Source of the DNA: Heterobilharzia americana
Taxonomy: Eukaryota; Platyhelminthes; Trematoda; Strigeidida; Schistosomatidae
NCBI GenBank assembly: GCA_944470555.2
Contig: OX104131.1
Coordinates: forward strand, 13,322,515-13,386,514
Reading direction: 5' to 3'
Length of the DNA stretch: 64,000 nt
Shown here: one piece after another, positions 1 to 10,932 of the stretch
Numbering within the stretch: the stretch's first letter is position 1
Layout: every line of letters begins with the position of its first letter
The notes under the pieces: generated by a model
Told to the model about the DNA's origin: nothing
Database searches by the model: none
The model's input: only the letters and a program-made list of their open reading frames with translations
Translations under genes and position numbers: made by a program

Positions 1-1689
1 GTAGATCTGAGTAGAGAGCAAACTTCATTGGAAAAGAAAGGGGACGCATGTATTTTTTATTGACTTTGTATGGGCCAAGTGGGACGTACTCCTTGAGAGC
101 AACTGCTGTAATATGTGTTAAAATGTCGTGTTCCTTGTAACTGTTTGTGCAACACGGTACCTGTGTTGTACGCTATGATTGGCGTCGAAATCGGTAGATT
201 TATAAATGGAAGCCCGAAATTTGAAATTGGCTTGGAGCCGTATGGAAAAAAGACACAGGATAATTTTACGGAGACATTTCTTTAGCAAACAGTAGTTTAC
301 CCCTGCACCCACAAAAGCAACCTTCCCTAGTTATTCAGCACCCTGCAAGTTCAGCAGGAGGAACGAAATCAATATTTATTAGGCCACCACATTTTGAGTT
401 TAAACTTAGGGGATGAATAGGCTGCCAATTAACGGTATGAGACGGAGAACATCAATTCCTTAGGAGGTTAAGACTACCAAAGCACGGCTTCATTTCACTT
501 CTCCGCACTCTTAACAATTTTCAGCTAGGTGGCCAAGTATGTGTGGCTGAATAGATGTGATGGAGGGTGAATTACAACCTAGCTCTCGGAGACCGTTTCT
601 GCATTTAGACTTTTAGGCTCTTGTACTTCATTTGGAGGAAATTATCTGCATCGGTGGCAACCTTGGTAACAGTCAAGCAGGACCCGGCGTGTATGCTTTT
701 TCAATGAGTTCGTTGGAACCAGGAGCTTATGGCTAACGCTATGAACGATTTGTTTTAGACAACCACAACGTAGCAAATTAGAGGGCAGTGGTAGAAGTAT
801 AACGCGTTTATTCTAGGCACTGTAGTGGGCGAGTTTGGTGGGTAAATCAAACGAGTACATTAAAAGTTATTCACCATTCAATTGCAGTCAACAGTGAATA
901 TGAAGTTTACAACAGATAGAAACTATAACCAGGTTTACTGGGCGCTGCAAGCCCTAGCTACTAGACCTAAATGACCATCGCTGTAATAAATACTACAGCC
1001 TTCTTGCTTGTAAGAGTTTACGCTGTTTGCGCGTAATATATCCACTCTATTACCTAATGCAGGGATCATACGTCGAGTTTCATGCGGGAAAGGCAGATCA
1101 CTAGATTGCCTCCCGTGATGCACTCCTGGTAACGCTCGACAGAATAATGATAAGCCCGCCTACAGAAGAGGAAGCATGAAGGCATTTGAGGATGCAACCT
1201 GGCCAGCTCCTCTGAATCTCTACTTGAAAGAAAGGATAGAAGTTAACCCAGGGTCATATTCTTTGGAATGTGGGAAAAACCGTTTTCGACAGACCTGAAA
1301 GTTAGACGCAACTTACCTTTTGGTTTATTTTGGACCATATGTATCTGGCTTGCATATTCTACTGCAATACACTGTTTTGATGGCCTTCACTTATACCTCA
1401 CAACGGGTACTTATCAAACCCGCAGCATCGAATGATGACGCAGATTGTCCATTTCTCCTATTTGGGATTTTTCCTCTTCATGCTAATCGGGACCAGGCGT
1501 TAGCAACACCACTCTATTCGTACGTGAAAGATAACTATCCAGTCGATAACACGCCCCTCAAATCGCGAAACAAGTGACACCACTTCCTCAAACCTACCGG
1601 TCTATCTCCGGCCAGTGAGTCTTGAGCGTCTCAACTGCCACACTGCCCTGTTTGTCGGTTCTTTAGGAGGTCATTGCTTAGGATACATT
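1..1689. other. No gene recognised; possible decayed downstream part of a Gypsy element
   Basis: No frame here could be tied to a known protein. By eye the base composition is more balanced than in the AT-rich remainder of the window. The stretch lies downstream, in element orientation, of the minus-strand Gypsy reverse transcriptase remnant that follows, so RNase H and integrase sequence would be expected here. I found no clear RNase H or integrase motif and no long terminal repeat. The longest frame, 1320-1577 (+), resembles nothing I know. Confidence 0.4.
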
Positions 1690-2880
1690 TTCTTGGTTCC
1701 CAATACACATTTGAGGCCGACAGTCAAAGTCACTGGACAAGTTCGGAGGACCAAGTGACAAATGTTTGACGGTAAGCCAAAATAAGATTGTTTTACTTTC
1801 TATGCTGCCCTTCCACTGCATTCACTCTTGGATTTCCCTGTCATTGTTGTGCAGATTTTGTGGTACGCTTTTGTGTGTGCTGCTCTCTTAAAGAAGCTAT
1901 CGCCCCATCTGTCTGGTGTACGCGTAGTGATCGCGCGGAAAACACACGTTGGCTCCGTTTTGCCACAAGGCAGTCCCAGAACTGTCGGCCATCAGACTTC
2001 ATCTGTTCTCTTAAAAAGTAAAAATGGTGTGGCAAGCGCAGAAATAAGACAGCCAGAAGCAGTTTTTCAAAAACTTCAGCACCGTCCCTGGCGGATACAG
2101 ATGACATCGTAAGGTATGATGACTGCAGCATCCGTATTGAAGGGGCACCACTCACCAGTGTAGAACTCTCTTGCAGCCTATGTCAGCAACGGGCATATTA
2201 CCAATGTGAGGGCGAAAAAACCCAACTACACCATAATTTCACGAAAAACAACCGTGCAACCAGTTCTAGTGCATCTAAGAGGAAGGCAGAAGGATACGTA
2301 CGAGGGAACTTGAGGAGCTACTCTCCACAGCGAAGGCACCATCTGCGTTCCTGAAGGAAGTAAGGGAGACGTCAATGGATAACGTGGCAGTAGCCGAACG
2401 CGGAGATAAGTCTATGGCCTTGGTGACTTGCATTTGGGGAGACAGAATGACATCGAACTTCCGTATCCCTCATGCAGCAACAGGGAACGAAGAACTCTTG
2501 GAAATAGATGGCGTCAGCGGGATCCACAGCAAAACGTAGCCAGAAATTTTCTTGACATTGAGTGTGAGAGGCAGCTCGAAAAAGTGCATACCAAGGATGC
2601 CTGAAAGTAAGACACAGTCTATGCTGAACACAGTCGGCAGGAAGGCCTTGTCAATCACCTTGTTCAACGTCCATGTTTCAACAGATTTGCCGTTAGCCAA
2701 GATGGAAGAGTTTGATGGTCAGAGGTGGGCCAACTGCCGTAAGACGCTAGGACCCTCTTACTCCTTGTAATACTGCATCGCCTGTTTCGAGGCAGCTAGG
2801 CACCCAGAGATAATCTGCTACCCTTAGGAGCTTTACTGAACGCCACGAAAAACCTTGATGACATCTGCCTTCCCTAATGT
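1690..2880 (-). mobile_element. Degenerate Gypsy-class (Ty3) LTR retrotransposon, protease to reverse transcriptase remnant
   Basis: Read on the minus strand, pieces of a Gypsy polyprotein appear in the expected order, broken by stops and frameshifts. First comes the second half of a retropepsin: a SVLRQLAHL-like patch near 2745, then LANGKSVETWT at 2700-2665, and GILGMHFFE near 2590, matching the family pattern of ANG flap and ILG-D-F strand. The catalytic Asp-Thr-Gly is not recoverable. Next is a linker resembling the LL-FP stretch between protease and RT, near 2320. RT follows with PTCVFRAITTRTPDRW near 1935, like the RPCGDYRALN...PDRYP block, then TKAYHKI near 1870, like the RAYHQIPV block. 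No LTRs were located. Identity rests on motif order, not on any single strong match. It is an inactive fossil. Confidence 0.55.
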
Positions 2881-4915
2881 CACCCGGAGGTCGTCAACGT
2901 TACAAAACTTTTGCCAAGCCTGGGGAATTGTGGTCGCTGGGGTAGGAGGAGAGAAAGACCGCAGTTTTGAATCCAAATAGAAACACCACGATGGTTGCAG
3001 ACGGAGTTTCAGGGCTGTTAGACGAATAACCTGCCGATGAAAGGCACCTTCCTGACGTCGAACAATGGTAGTGGCTTTCAAACAAACCAGGCACTGACAA
3101 TTTACTGTCGAAGAGCGTCAGAAAACTACCGAAAGCAAACCATCCGAATTGTATCTCCGCCCACAGACTACTTGCCATCCACTGGGTTTCATGAGTTCTA
3201 CTTACGGTTTTACATGCATGATGTAACGCGAGAGACCTTGCTGGCAGTGCAGTACACGTGCTTGAAAGTACTTCAAGATCCATTGGGTAAAAAGATAGAC
3301 AGCGAACGCCAAGACCCATCAAGTCGATGGTATTCACACGGATGCAAGCTAATGGGTCAGGTTCATCGGATAATGACATTTCTGCTACTACCGTCCCTCA
3401 CAAACTGGGTGAAAAACCCTCTAAAAGGTAGTGGTGCCAGTCATGCAAGGTTTTCTGGCCCAAGGCCGGGGACCAACCAAGTTTGAGCTCCTCTTGCAGA
3501 AATGTGCGAACAGATCTTCTGCTTTGCACACTCTAACATGCGTATACGGCAATGCCAAGTGAAGATACTCTGCAACTGGAGACACTGAAAATCTTCCCTT
3601 GTCACAGTGAGATCGACTATGACGCCGAGAGAGACCAATTCACGACTGCATCATGGCCTGGAGATTAGGTTTATCAGTAGCTGAGTCACGGAACTTGGAA
3701 GCTACGTCAGACGAGAAGGAGGTCCTAGTTCGGGTAGCCTTCATTGTGCGGGTGGCCCAAGTTCTTGATCTGTAAACGAATTTACCACCAATGCAGCATA
3801 AGATCCTGCAGCGATGGCTTTGGTTATCAAACTCAAAAGGCGCAGAGGCCGGCCACTAATTATTCGCATTCATACGAGAGCATGAAAGAAGAGGATAGGG
3901 TAACCAGGCAGAATAGTACACACCGGTGCACATTGGCTAGCTGACTAGACGATCGCTTACGAGTAACGCAACGCAGTACGACAACATGCCAAATGGCGTG
4001 GATGCTTGACCGCGTACCTTCAACCTAGTCAGTTCAATAAAAAGGCGGACGGTAGGGTTGAATCTCGTCCAACTGTAGGCTGTTGATTTTGGGTAATTGT
4101 TTGGAGACTCAGTGCCTCTTTTTGCCCATCAGGAACCTCCCGCTTACCTATTTCCATTTTCATGCTATTCCTATCAAGGCACCAGGACAGAAGGGTGCCG
4201 AGAAACATTTGCAGTCTTCTCTGTACCCCGCAGCATCTTGACGACAGCTGCGACATACGGATTGCACTCAATCAGCTGGGATATGGACTAGGTTGATACA
4301 GTCACCAAATTCCTCACAACCCAACACAGTCAGCTCTATGAAAAATCTGTTTATCACCACTATAATCGGGAACATTACCCAACATTGTACTTCCAGTTAC
4401 CTTACCCTACTAGTAGCACTACTATCTCTACTCCCATAGCCTATCGTATAATCTTACTAGCTCCTTCTCTTTTTCCTGACTCCATAGTCTAACCCTGTCT
4501 ATTAAGGTTCTACTTATTACTTATCATTCACAAGTCTACATAGGCTTCTCCTTCCCTTCCGTTCCGCTTCCCTTCACCTTGTTTTTTCACTTTTTCCAGC
4601 TACACACTTCTTCTCCCTTGGTTTCGCTGGAAATACTTCATATCATTTTACGACCACCCCGAAAAACTGTCTAATGTAATGACACATGAGGAACCCATCT
4701 TCACCACAGTCCTTGGAGAAGTTATACAACCCCCACAAATTTAATCAGCACCCAACAGCCCGTCAGGCTAACCAGAGCTACAGTAGGCAGTTGTGTAGGT
4801 CTACTGCATTGGAATCCTTCAAAGAGATCTAGGAGCGAGCGTAAAAAAATGAATTGGTCTACACTAGTTAGTGAAAAGATATTGGTTATTGGAAGATTGT
4901 TTGTAATATTGGCGT
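2881..4915. other. No gene recognised; possibly decayed gag or LTR sequence, pyrimidine-rich stretch at 4400-4680
   Basis: Overlapping frames such as 3037-3486 (+) and 2900-3379 (-) exist, but neither shows a domain I recognise. Upstream of the protease, in element orientation, the gag region of the Gypsy remnant would be expected. I could not confirm a zinc knuckle. The interval 4400-4680 is rich in C and T runs, which could be the decayed end of an element. Confidence 0.35.
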
Positions 4916-4975
4916 TTGTTCAAAGCTTTTGGTACGAGTGTCGTCTGTTATCTCCTTTTGTTACCGTGTCAACAA

Positions 4976-5215
4976 ATGGTGCTGTATTTCGAGTGTGAAC
5001 TAGTTCAGCCTCCGTACCACATATACATGGGGGAGGATAAACATGAGAATGATGAGCTTATCCGTTGGGGTTGGCCAGAAGACGTTTGGTTTCATGTAGA
5101 CGCTCTGTCATCTGCTCATGTTTACCTACGACTCAAAGAAGGCGAAACCTTAGATGATGTTCCTGCAGCAGTTATACAAGACTGCGCACAGCTAGTCAAG
5201 GAAAACAGTATTCAG
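4976..5215 (+). CDS. CCDC25: CCDC25 homologue, exon 1 (NFACT-R/DUF814 domain, first part)
   Basis: Eighty codons from the ATG at 4976 to a donor at 5216 (CAG|GTTGGT). The frame is open further upstream, but this Met starts the segment [19 protein letters not shown], which aligns with the N terminus of animal CCDC25. The family-defining stretches [11 protein letters not shown] and [10 protein letters not shown] are intact, as is [12 protein letters not shown] just before the splice. The domain is NFACT-R (DUF814), shared with ribosome-quality-control factors of the NEMF/Tae2 type and with yeast Jlp2. Human CCDC25 has been reported as a membrane receptor for extracellular trap DNA, but which role is ancestral is not settled. 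With exon 2 the protein is 208 residues, the length I recall for the human protein. No promoter motif was identified, and a spliced-leader acceptor upstream is possible but unproven. Confidence 0.95.
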
Positions 5216-6179
5216 GTTGGTTTGATGTAAAGTAAATATATAAGTGAACTCCTCATAATATATATAACCACGGAAACTTCGAAGGGTAGCATTAATGCAT
5301 CGTGCGGCAGAATAACAACAGTTCTTGTGTAGTTTCCCGGTTTCTCGCCCTGTGCTAAAACTCGTGCTTCGGCCTAAGTCTAGGGACGTATTTTCTAACA
5401 AAACTTTGGATTTTACAAATAAAGCTGCTAGGTACTTTTATAGTCGCTTAATAGCTTCATGCTTCTTCAGTCAAATTTTCTGGTAAGGATTTTAGTATAG
5501 GGTCGTCGACGAAGCAACATTAGGACTTAGCTGTAGCTGTACCCATTTCTCATCATCCACTGCTGTTCGCAGTTATTGCAGAAGCTGTTAATCTATGAAC
5601 GCTTAAGTTGCTGTCGCTCTTAGCCTTTGTCAAATGCATTTAGGGCGAGTCTTTGTGCATCAGTCTTGACGAGCTAACGGTAATCCACTGGTTTCTGACA
5701 TCCTTTGGTTATAGGTTATCAGCTTTCGTTATTGCCGTTTTTTATTCAGACTGAATATTATTTGTTCCCATGTGAATAGGAATGGCTGCATTCGAATTAT
5801 TGGTAGTTTGTATTTTCCCTAAAACTGCACATGATGTTCTCATCTACTAGTCGAGCACAGAGAGGCTTTGATATCCTTTTTTCTCTGTCCAGTAAGCTGA
5901 AGTCGATCGTATACCAATCAACCGTTGTGGACTTTTGGAACACTGGGCCGAGGACTTCAAAAGGTAATCCAACTGGCATACGATCCATTCACTTCAGTAA
6001 GCCAGTCACTTATTGCTTAGACTTATGTAAGAAAACAAATATGTGAGTAAACAGACATAACTCCAGAGCTCCATCTATGTTGTATATATGGTTTATTTAG
6101 TTTATTGTTTTATGCGTTTGGTTTTCACCGGATGAGTCACAGTTTCAAACTAATCACTACCGAGAATTGGGCAGCTAGG

Positions 6180-6290
6180 TAGTATGTCTAACCCTTACAG
6201 TAGGTGTGGCTCATTGCCTACTGTAAAAGTGTGGCAACTTGAACCGATGCACTTGTGAATGAGGTTCTACGTTGATTTTGTCAGTGCCAG
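6180..6290 (+). repeat. RTE family A 3'-UTR-like fragment
   Basis: The stretch around 6227-6283 runs GTGTGGCAACTTGAACCGAT and ends in a GTTCTACGTTGATTTTGT-like tail. It resembles the 3' UTR of the RTE-A copy ending at 19999 (GTGTGGCAACTCGGACCGTT and a CTATGTTGAT tail), and more closely the decayed copy ending near 51545. It is probably the 3' tip of an older subfamily. No TSD was seen. Confidence 0.4.
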
Positions 6291-6569
6291 TCCTACTGCG
6301 CAAATGTGCACGAGATTGCTGAGTGTATTTGAGATTCCGGGTGAAAGCGTTTTACCGTATGCCTTTTCAGGAACCTTACGGTATCAGCGTTTGGGTTTTT
6401 TGGCGTTGGACCAAGTGCTTGAGCAGATACACCAGTCCACTGTATCCTTGTTAAGGGTCATATATACGTCATATGTTATGTTAGAAGTGAGGGGCAAGAA
6501 AGACGCTCATCGTCTCTACACATGTTAGAAAAACTGCAGCTCGGATTCTGTTAAGAATAAATTCTACCA

Positions 6570-6860
6570 CCAATTGAGTAACTTCTACTTGAAGCGCTTG
6601 ATAGACATCGTAGTGCTAACTGGGGATCTAAATATGTAGACCGGATATATTGATTCATTGGGGAGCCTTTTTACTAGGTCGCCACTCAAACAATGGCTAG
6701 TCTTCTGCAGCTGTGTAATCACAATCTACTTCTTGCCAGCGCCAACTTCTGACATAACCATCGTCGTTGCACTACCTCCCTTCTTCCCTCTGCCACTCAA
6801 GATTGAACTCCAACAGATCATCCTGCAGTTAGCTGTCAATTGCATGGGTGTATTTAGGAC
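6570..6860 (+). mobile_element. RTE family A endonuclease-domain fragment
   Basis: Read in two frames, this matches the apurinic-like endonuclease of the RTE-A copy at 16895-17938. LSNFYLKRLIDIVVLTGDLN corresponds to LSNLLSKAKRSDVVVVAGDLN there. In the next frame LLQLCNHNLLLASANF corresponds to LLQLCSDNRLFLASTNF. An in-frame stop follows GDLN and the frame shifts between the two blocks, so it is dead. It ends where the minus-strand RTE piece begins, which suggests it was interrupted by that insertion. Confidence 0.7.
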
Positions 6861-6871
6861 AGACGAATAGG

Positions 6872-7745
6872 TTGAACATAGAACCAGGTATTACTGCATA
6901 ATGGTCCAAGTTGCCACACGTAATGTTAGCACACTAAGCAAAAAAGCGAGAAAATTGTGATAAGATAACAAAGAGGAAGTAGAAAATACAGAATTCAGTA
7001 TGACGATTGAGATAGTGCGTTAAAACATCCGAGCCACTGATATCGGTTCTTAACCGTGTCATCTAGAGTTCCCAGGTTCACAGTCTCATCAAGTGACTCG
7101 TCTCTTCGCCTAGACTGTACACGCGATTTCTATATGACTGACGTTGTGACACCGTGGCACACGGCTTGTACTACTCAGGTGATGGTGGTTGAAATCCTGA
7201 GGCCTTCATATATCCTGTACCATTAAGGATCATGTTTAACAGTTGTGTAGTAGAACAGACTGAACTGTAGCACAGGACACTGAATCCATGAAAGAAAGTC
7301 GGATATTATGGTTGGATCGGAGATGGCATAATTTGGCGAAAGAGGAAGGAATGTTTTGTATCGGTGTAGATAATACGTCGGTCACTGATCAACGTACTAG
7401 GGTTGATTCGACTTCTCAAGTAAGTGGAGTTTTCATTGCGCGTAACTGCTTCTCTCTCTGTTAGACACGGCATCAGTGTAGGTCAGTCCTGGAGCAGCGG
7501 TTCTCATTTGATTGACGGGAAATGCATCTCGAGCATCCAAATTTCCACTCAAGTTATCCAGAAGACTGCGTCTTACCACGGTCTTTTCCTCACGAGACTA
7601 TGTCATCTGTATACTCCAGATCTTCTAAGGATTCTCCTTTGACATAGTCTATGCCTGTGAAATCAGATGACGAGAAGGAGGATTCCATAAGAACTATGAT
7701 AAAGTTGAATAAGAATGAAGAGTGGACATCCTTGACGGACACCAT
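6872..7745 (-). mobile_element. RTE family A reverse-transcriptase to 3'-end fragment, decayed
   Basis: On the minus strand it starts at a QGCPLF-like block (RT motif B region) near 7740. It passes decayed sequence matching the region between the active-site aspartates and the VDHFTYLGSRIN block, and ends in the family 3' UTR (GCAGTAATACCTGGTTCTATGTT) near 6872. Stops and frameshifts are frequent. About 215 bp present in the related copy at 13329-14165 are missing near position 7073. The 7285-7425 part is almost identical to 13995-14140. It lies antisense inside the CCDC25 intron. Confidence 0.7.
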
Positions 7746-7764
7746 GTCCTGCTAAATCAAAATA

Positions 7765-8150
7765 CTGACAAAATATATGGCCTTTTGAACTCGTGGAGAA
7801 GAAATCTGAGTGTACTATGTGTTCCGCACCTTTCAAGTGTAAGATGATGCTTCAGGACTGATCTGCACCCACTCTTTGTTTTATGATACGGAATGAAGTG
7901 GAGTGCGTCGACCACTTCAATTACTTGAGGAGTTGCATTAACTCGAACGGGTTGGTTGCTGACGTGATCTGAGCTTGGACACAAGACCAGTTTGGCATTT
8001 GCCTACTTATGTTATGCGTGGCACCGACTAGGGTGATATCCGACTATCTATCAAAGGATGAGTATACCGTGCTACAGTTTATTCCGTCCTGTTATTCGAC
8101 TGTGAGACATGGTCGTTAAAGGTAGAAGACATGAGGCGGCTTTCGTTCAC
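7765..8150 (+). mobile_element. RTE family A reverse-transcriptase fragment, opposite orientation to its neighbour
   Basis: Across several frames the plus strand reads DKIYGLLNSW, NEVECVDHFNYL, NGLVADVI, GDIRLSIKG and CETWSLKVEDMRR. In order these match DKMQSLLNTL, ESEVVECVDHFTYL, GGLVADEI, RDIRLSIRG and CKTWPLKVEDMRR of the copy at 11006-11917. Stops and indels break it. Its content overlaps that of the preceding minus-strand piece, so the two form an imperfect inverted pair within the intron transcript. Confidence 0.75.
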
Positions 8151-8291
8151 AGATATCTTCATACCAAATGTTTGCCAGTGAACCGTTTGTGTTTTACATG
8201 TTGCTGAATGCGGATGGTTTCCTAGTTTATAGCGTTTCTCTTTGAATTCTGTCATCTGATTTCCAAGTTTTTTGCTGTTGATATTTTGTAG

Positions 8292-8678
8292 GGATGTAAG
8301 CTTAACGACGTTACTGTGGTGTATACGAAATGGGAAAACTTGAAAAAAACCAATGACATGGATATTGGTCAAGTTGGTTTCCACAGCAATAAAGCAGTTC
8401 GTAAAATCGTGGTTGAAAAACGTATTGGAGATATAATAAAACGACTTGACAAGACAAAAAAGCAACGCCACCAGCCTGATTTACGGGGTGAACGCGAGGA
8501 AAGAGACAGTCGTATGAGAAATAAGGAAAAAGCTGCTCTGGCTGCACGTAAGAAAGCCGAAACTGAAGCTCAAAAAGTTCGTGCGGCTGAAGCCGAAAAA
8601 CGGTCTTACGACCGTCTATTCGTTGAGAGTAAGATGAGGACAAATGAAGATGGTTATGACTCAGATGACTTTATGTGA
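8292..8678 (+). CDS. CCDC25: CCDC25 homologue, exon 2 (end of NFACT-R domain and charged C-terminal coiled coil)
   Basis: This exon gives 128 codons plus TGA at 8676-8678. It starts Gly-Cys-Lys-Leu-Asn directly after the acceptor and continues WENLKKTNDMDIGQVGFH, a highly conserved CCDC25 block (WSNLKKTADMDVGQIGFH in the human protein). From about residue 110 of the joined protein the sequence is rich in Lys, Glu, Arg and Ala (EKAALAARKKAETEAQKVR), consistent with the coiled coil. It ends in the acidic tail DGYDSDDFM, close to the human DGNDSDEFM. No stop or frameshift interrupts it. Antisense frames over this exon are shadows. No perfect AATAAA appears in the roughly 200 bases after the stop, so the poly(A) site is not assigned. 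Confidence 0.95.
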   Translation, partial: GCKLNDVTVVYTKWENLKKTNDMDIGQVGFHSNKAVRKIVVEKRIGDIIKRLDKTKKQRHQPDLRGEREERDSRMRNKEKAALAARKKAETEAQKVRAAEAEKRSYDRLFVESKMRTNEDGYDSDDFM

Positions 8679-9899
8679 ATAATTATAAATATTCATATCT
8701 TAATCACTTCTCACTGCCGAAAAATCCTTCATTTGTTAACATTTAAATTTATTTGTCTGCCTCTCGAGTACTTGTTCGCAACCACTAGTCAAATTTACTT
8801 GTAACACTGAATGGTCGTTTCCACTGTCGTACACTTTTGTTTATCTACCTTAATGTTACTTTTTCTCCCATACGCTTAATCTTTGCAGGCTGTTGTGAAG
8901 TATGTGGTGACTTGAACCAGTCCATTTCTGCACCTGGTTCTGGATTGATTTGTCTGCCTTTCCATGATTGAAGGAGTTATGGATTGACATCTATTTGTTG
9001 TATCAGACTAAAAGCAATTTTTAATGATCGAAAGGCTTTTAGGCTGTTTACTGAAGTACTTTTATGTATATAAGATGGTAAGATGTATATAAGATAGTAC
9101 ACAGGATGGTTTGATGTCCGAAGACTTTTGGTTTTGATTTTTTCCTTTCCAGATGAATGAACCGAATAATCTTTTCATTCATTAGGCTATATGTTTTTGC
9201 AGGGTGGTATCAGAATTTAATAGGACGTTTTTTCTCTCCTTAGATGTATATTTTAATAGTACTGTGGTTTTACCATGATTACAATATTGACTGGATAATT
9301 AATGTGTTGTTTTGTAACTAACAGTATTTCCACACATTTATACAAGTATGTTCTCGATTGACATAGTGTGAAATGAGCTGTCTTTTTTAACAAACCTAGC
9401 TATTCACTCATTTCTTATGTTTGAATACTCAAACTTTCTAAATCCATAAGTAATCATAGTGAACGTTGCTCATTCCTGTATATAGTGCTTTAGCATAGCA
9501 CTGTGCTCTCGGGAACTGCGTAATATAGCATATGCATAATCCCTATGCTCACTGTGATATTTGCTGTGGGTTGGGGTGTAGAACCAGTTAATTAGTAATA
9601 AGTTTGTTTGCCTGCGTCGTGTCCTATGAGTTGCGTAACATGAACAAGTTCATAAGCATTTTAGATTTATCAGTCACTTATGCAAAACATCTTATTAGGG
9701 TGTTGTGTGAACAACCAGACAAAATCGATGCAGAACTCCGCACACAAGTTCATTGGCTTATGCTGCCATACTTTACAGTGTTATACAAAGAATAAGTGGA
9801 TAAATGAGGGGTAATATGAAAGTAGACAAAGTTGTGTGAGAGAATAAGCAATTTGAAGATGAAAGTTAATGCAAATATTCAAGCTTTAGAAGACGCCAA
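8679..9899. other. 3' flank of CCDC25; no further gene recognised
   Basis: AT-rich sequence that probably includes the CCDC25 3' UTR. A frame at 9604-9795 (+), opening with a TTG codon, encodes about 60 residues (ISILDLSVTYAKHLIRVLCE within it). I do not recognise it, and no splice or repeat context supports it as an exon. Confidence 0.4.
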
Positions 9900-10915
9900 A
9901 AAGTGAATACATCTGCGCTGTTGTGGCCGGTTTTCAGCCATGTCATCAAGAGTCCTCACCCACTTATTCTTATCGTCTTGCGGACCCCAGTCAGGTAGTG
10001 TACACCTCCATCCACGGCTAAGACCATCAGTCAGGGACTTCATGCTCTAGTAGCGCACCTTGATATAGCCACTATGGGCTTTCTCACAACCTAATGCAAC
10101 TTCCGCTAGGATTGTACGTCGAGGTATACGATAGCTCGGTATACGCAGTACCATATACAAGGCATCTCAGTCGATGAAAGTTCACAACCTTATGGGCTGA
10201 CTTGTCTGTCTTAGTAAGTTTCTCCTGACCTCTACATTGCTCACACGGTGATCCCACCGAACGCATGCAATGCTATGAAGACACGTGATCAAAATCCTGT
10301 AACTGTTTCATGTCTTCTAGCTTTAACGGCCATGTCTCACAGCCACATAGCAGAACAGAACGAACTTTAGTGCAGTATGCTCATCCTTTGATAGGTAGTC
10401 GGATATCTCGCCACTAAGCAACACTTCACTCCCTATCATTAAATTGGGAGTAGACAGACTAGTCCTGGAGCATCATCTTGCGTTTGACAAGTGTGAAACG
10501 CATGGCAAACATACTCAGATTTCTCAACGCGTTCATAAGACCATGCATTTTGTCAGCCTCTTGACGTAGTAGGACATGCTTCATCTGTATACTGCAGGTC
10601 AGCCAGATGACTTCCAGGGAGTAGACCAATACGTGTGAAGTCAGAGGTGTATAACGTTCTATCCATTAGTAGGTCTATGACGAAGTTAAATAGAGGTGGT
10701 GACAGTGGGCATCCCTGGTGGACATCATTAGTTGTCGTCAATTCACATGACAACTCTCCGTAACCCCTTACATGGTTGGCAGAGTTTAAGTAGAGGGCTT
10801 TTATTAGCGTTATATACTTTCTCGGTACTATCTTCACAATCAGACACTGCCACAAAACCTCGTGGTCGACTGAGTCAGATGCCACTTCCCTGTCAATGAT
10901 TATATACGCATAAAA
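9900..10915 (-). mobile_element. RTE family A, 5'-truncated decayed copy
   Basis: On the minus strand the copy begins with an IIIDREVASDSVDHEVLWQCL block near 10905, matching the RT motif A region FLDLKAAFDSVDREVLWQCL. It continues through HQGCPLSPPLFNFVIDLLMD near 10730 and ends with a decayed C terminus near 9910 (AENRPQQRRCIH, cf. AQNRSQWRRCIH). The frame is open only between 10885 and 10553. It is older than the adjacent plus-strand copy. The DNA beyond that copy shows no continuation of this element, so the 10915 edge is its own 5' truncation. Confidence 0.75.
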
Positions 10916-10919
10916 TGGT

Positions 10920-10932
10920 ATGTTCCTAGATT
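10920..10932. repeat. Left target-site duplication of the young RTE-A copy
   Basis: ATGTTCCTAGATT is repeated exactly at 12107-12119, directly after the (GAT)n tail of the element. The outermost bases are ambiguous because they could belong to the tail. Confidence 0.85.

Larger units (their letters stand above)
5216..8291 (+). other. Phase-0 CCDC25 intron (3076 bp) loaded with RTE fragments
   Basis: The donor is GTTGGT at 5216, weaker than the GTRAGT consensus. The acceptor is TTTTGTAG ending at 8291, preceded by a T-rich tract. Splicing joins a Gln codon to Gly-Cys-Lys without changing frame, matching the uninterrupted family sequence. The part 5216-6170 shows no recognised element; a 71-codon frame at 5831-6046 is unassigned. 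From about 6180 the intron contains fragments of one LINE family in both orientations, listed separately. Confidence 0.9.

Noticed and set aside
2552..2770. Plus-strand 72-codon frame as a gene
   Set aside because: The minus strand of the same region carries the retropepsin-like remnant; the plus frame resembles nothing.
7440..8150. Twin-priming (5' inversion) product of a single RTE-A insertion
   Set aside because: In twin priming the inverted part should come from upstream of the sense part. Here the two parts overlap over much of the RT region, so two separate copies or an inverted duplication fits better.
8079..8643. Antisense frames of 110-130 codons over CCDC25 exon 2
   Set aside because: They are shadows of the conserved plus-strand exon; the codon constraint lies on the plus strand.
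9604..9795. A downstream exon or small gene encoding about 60 residues
   Set aside because: It starts with TTG, has no recognised domain, and no splice or transcript support can be read from the sequence.
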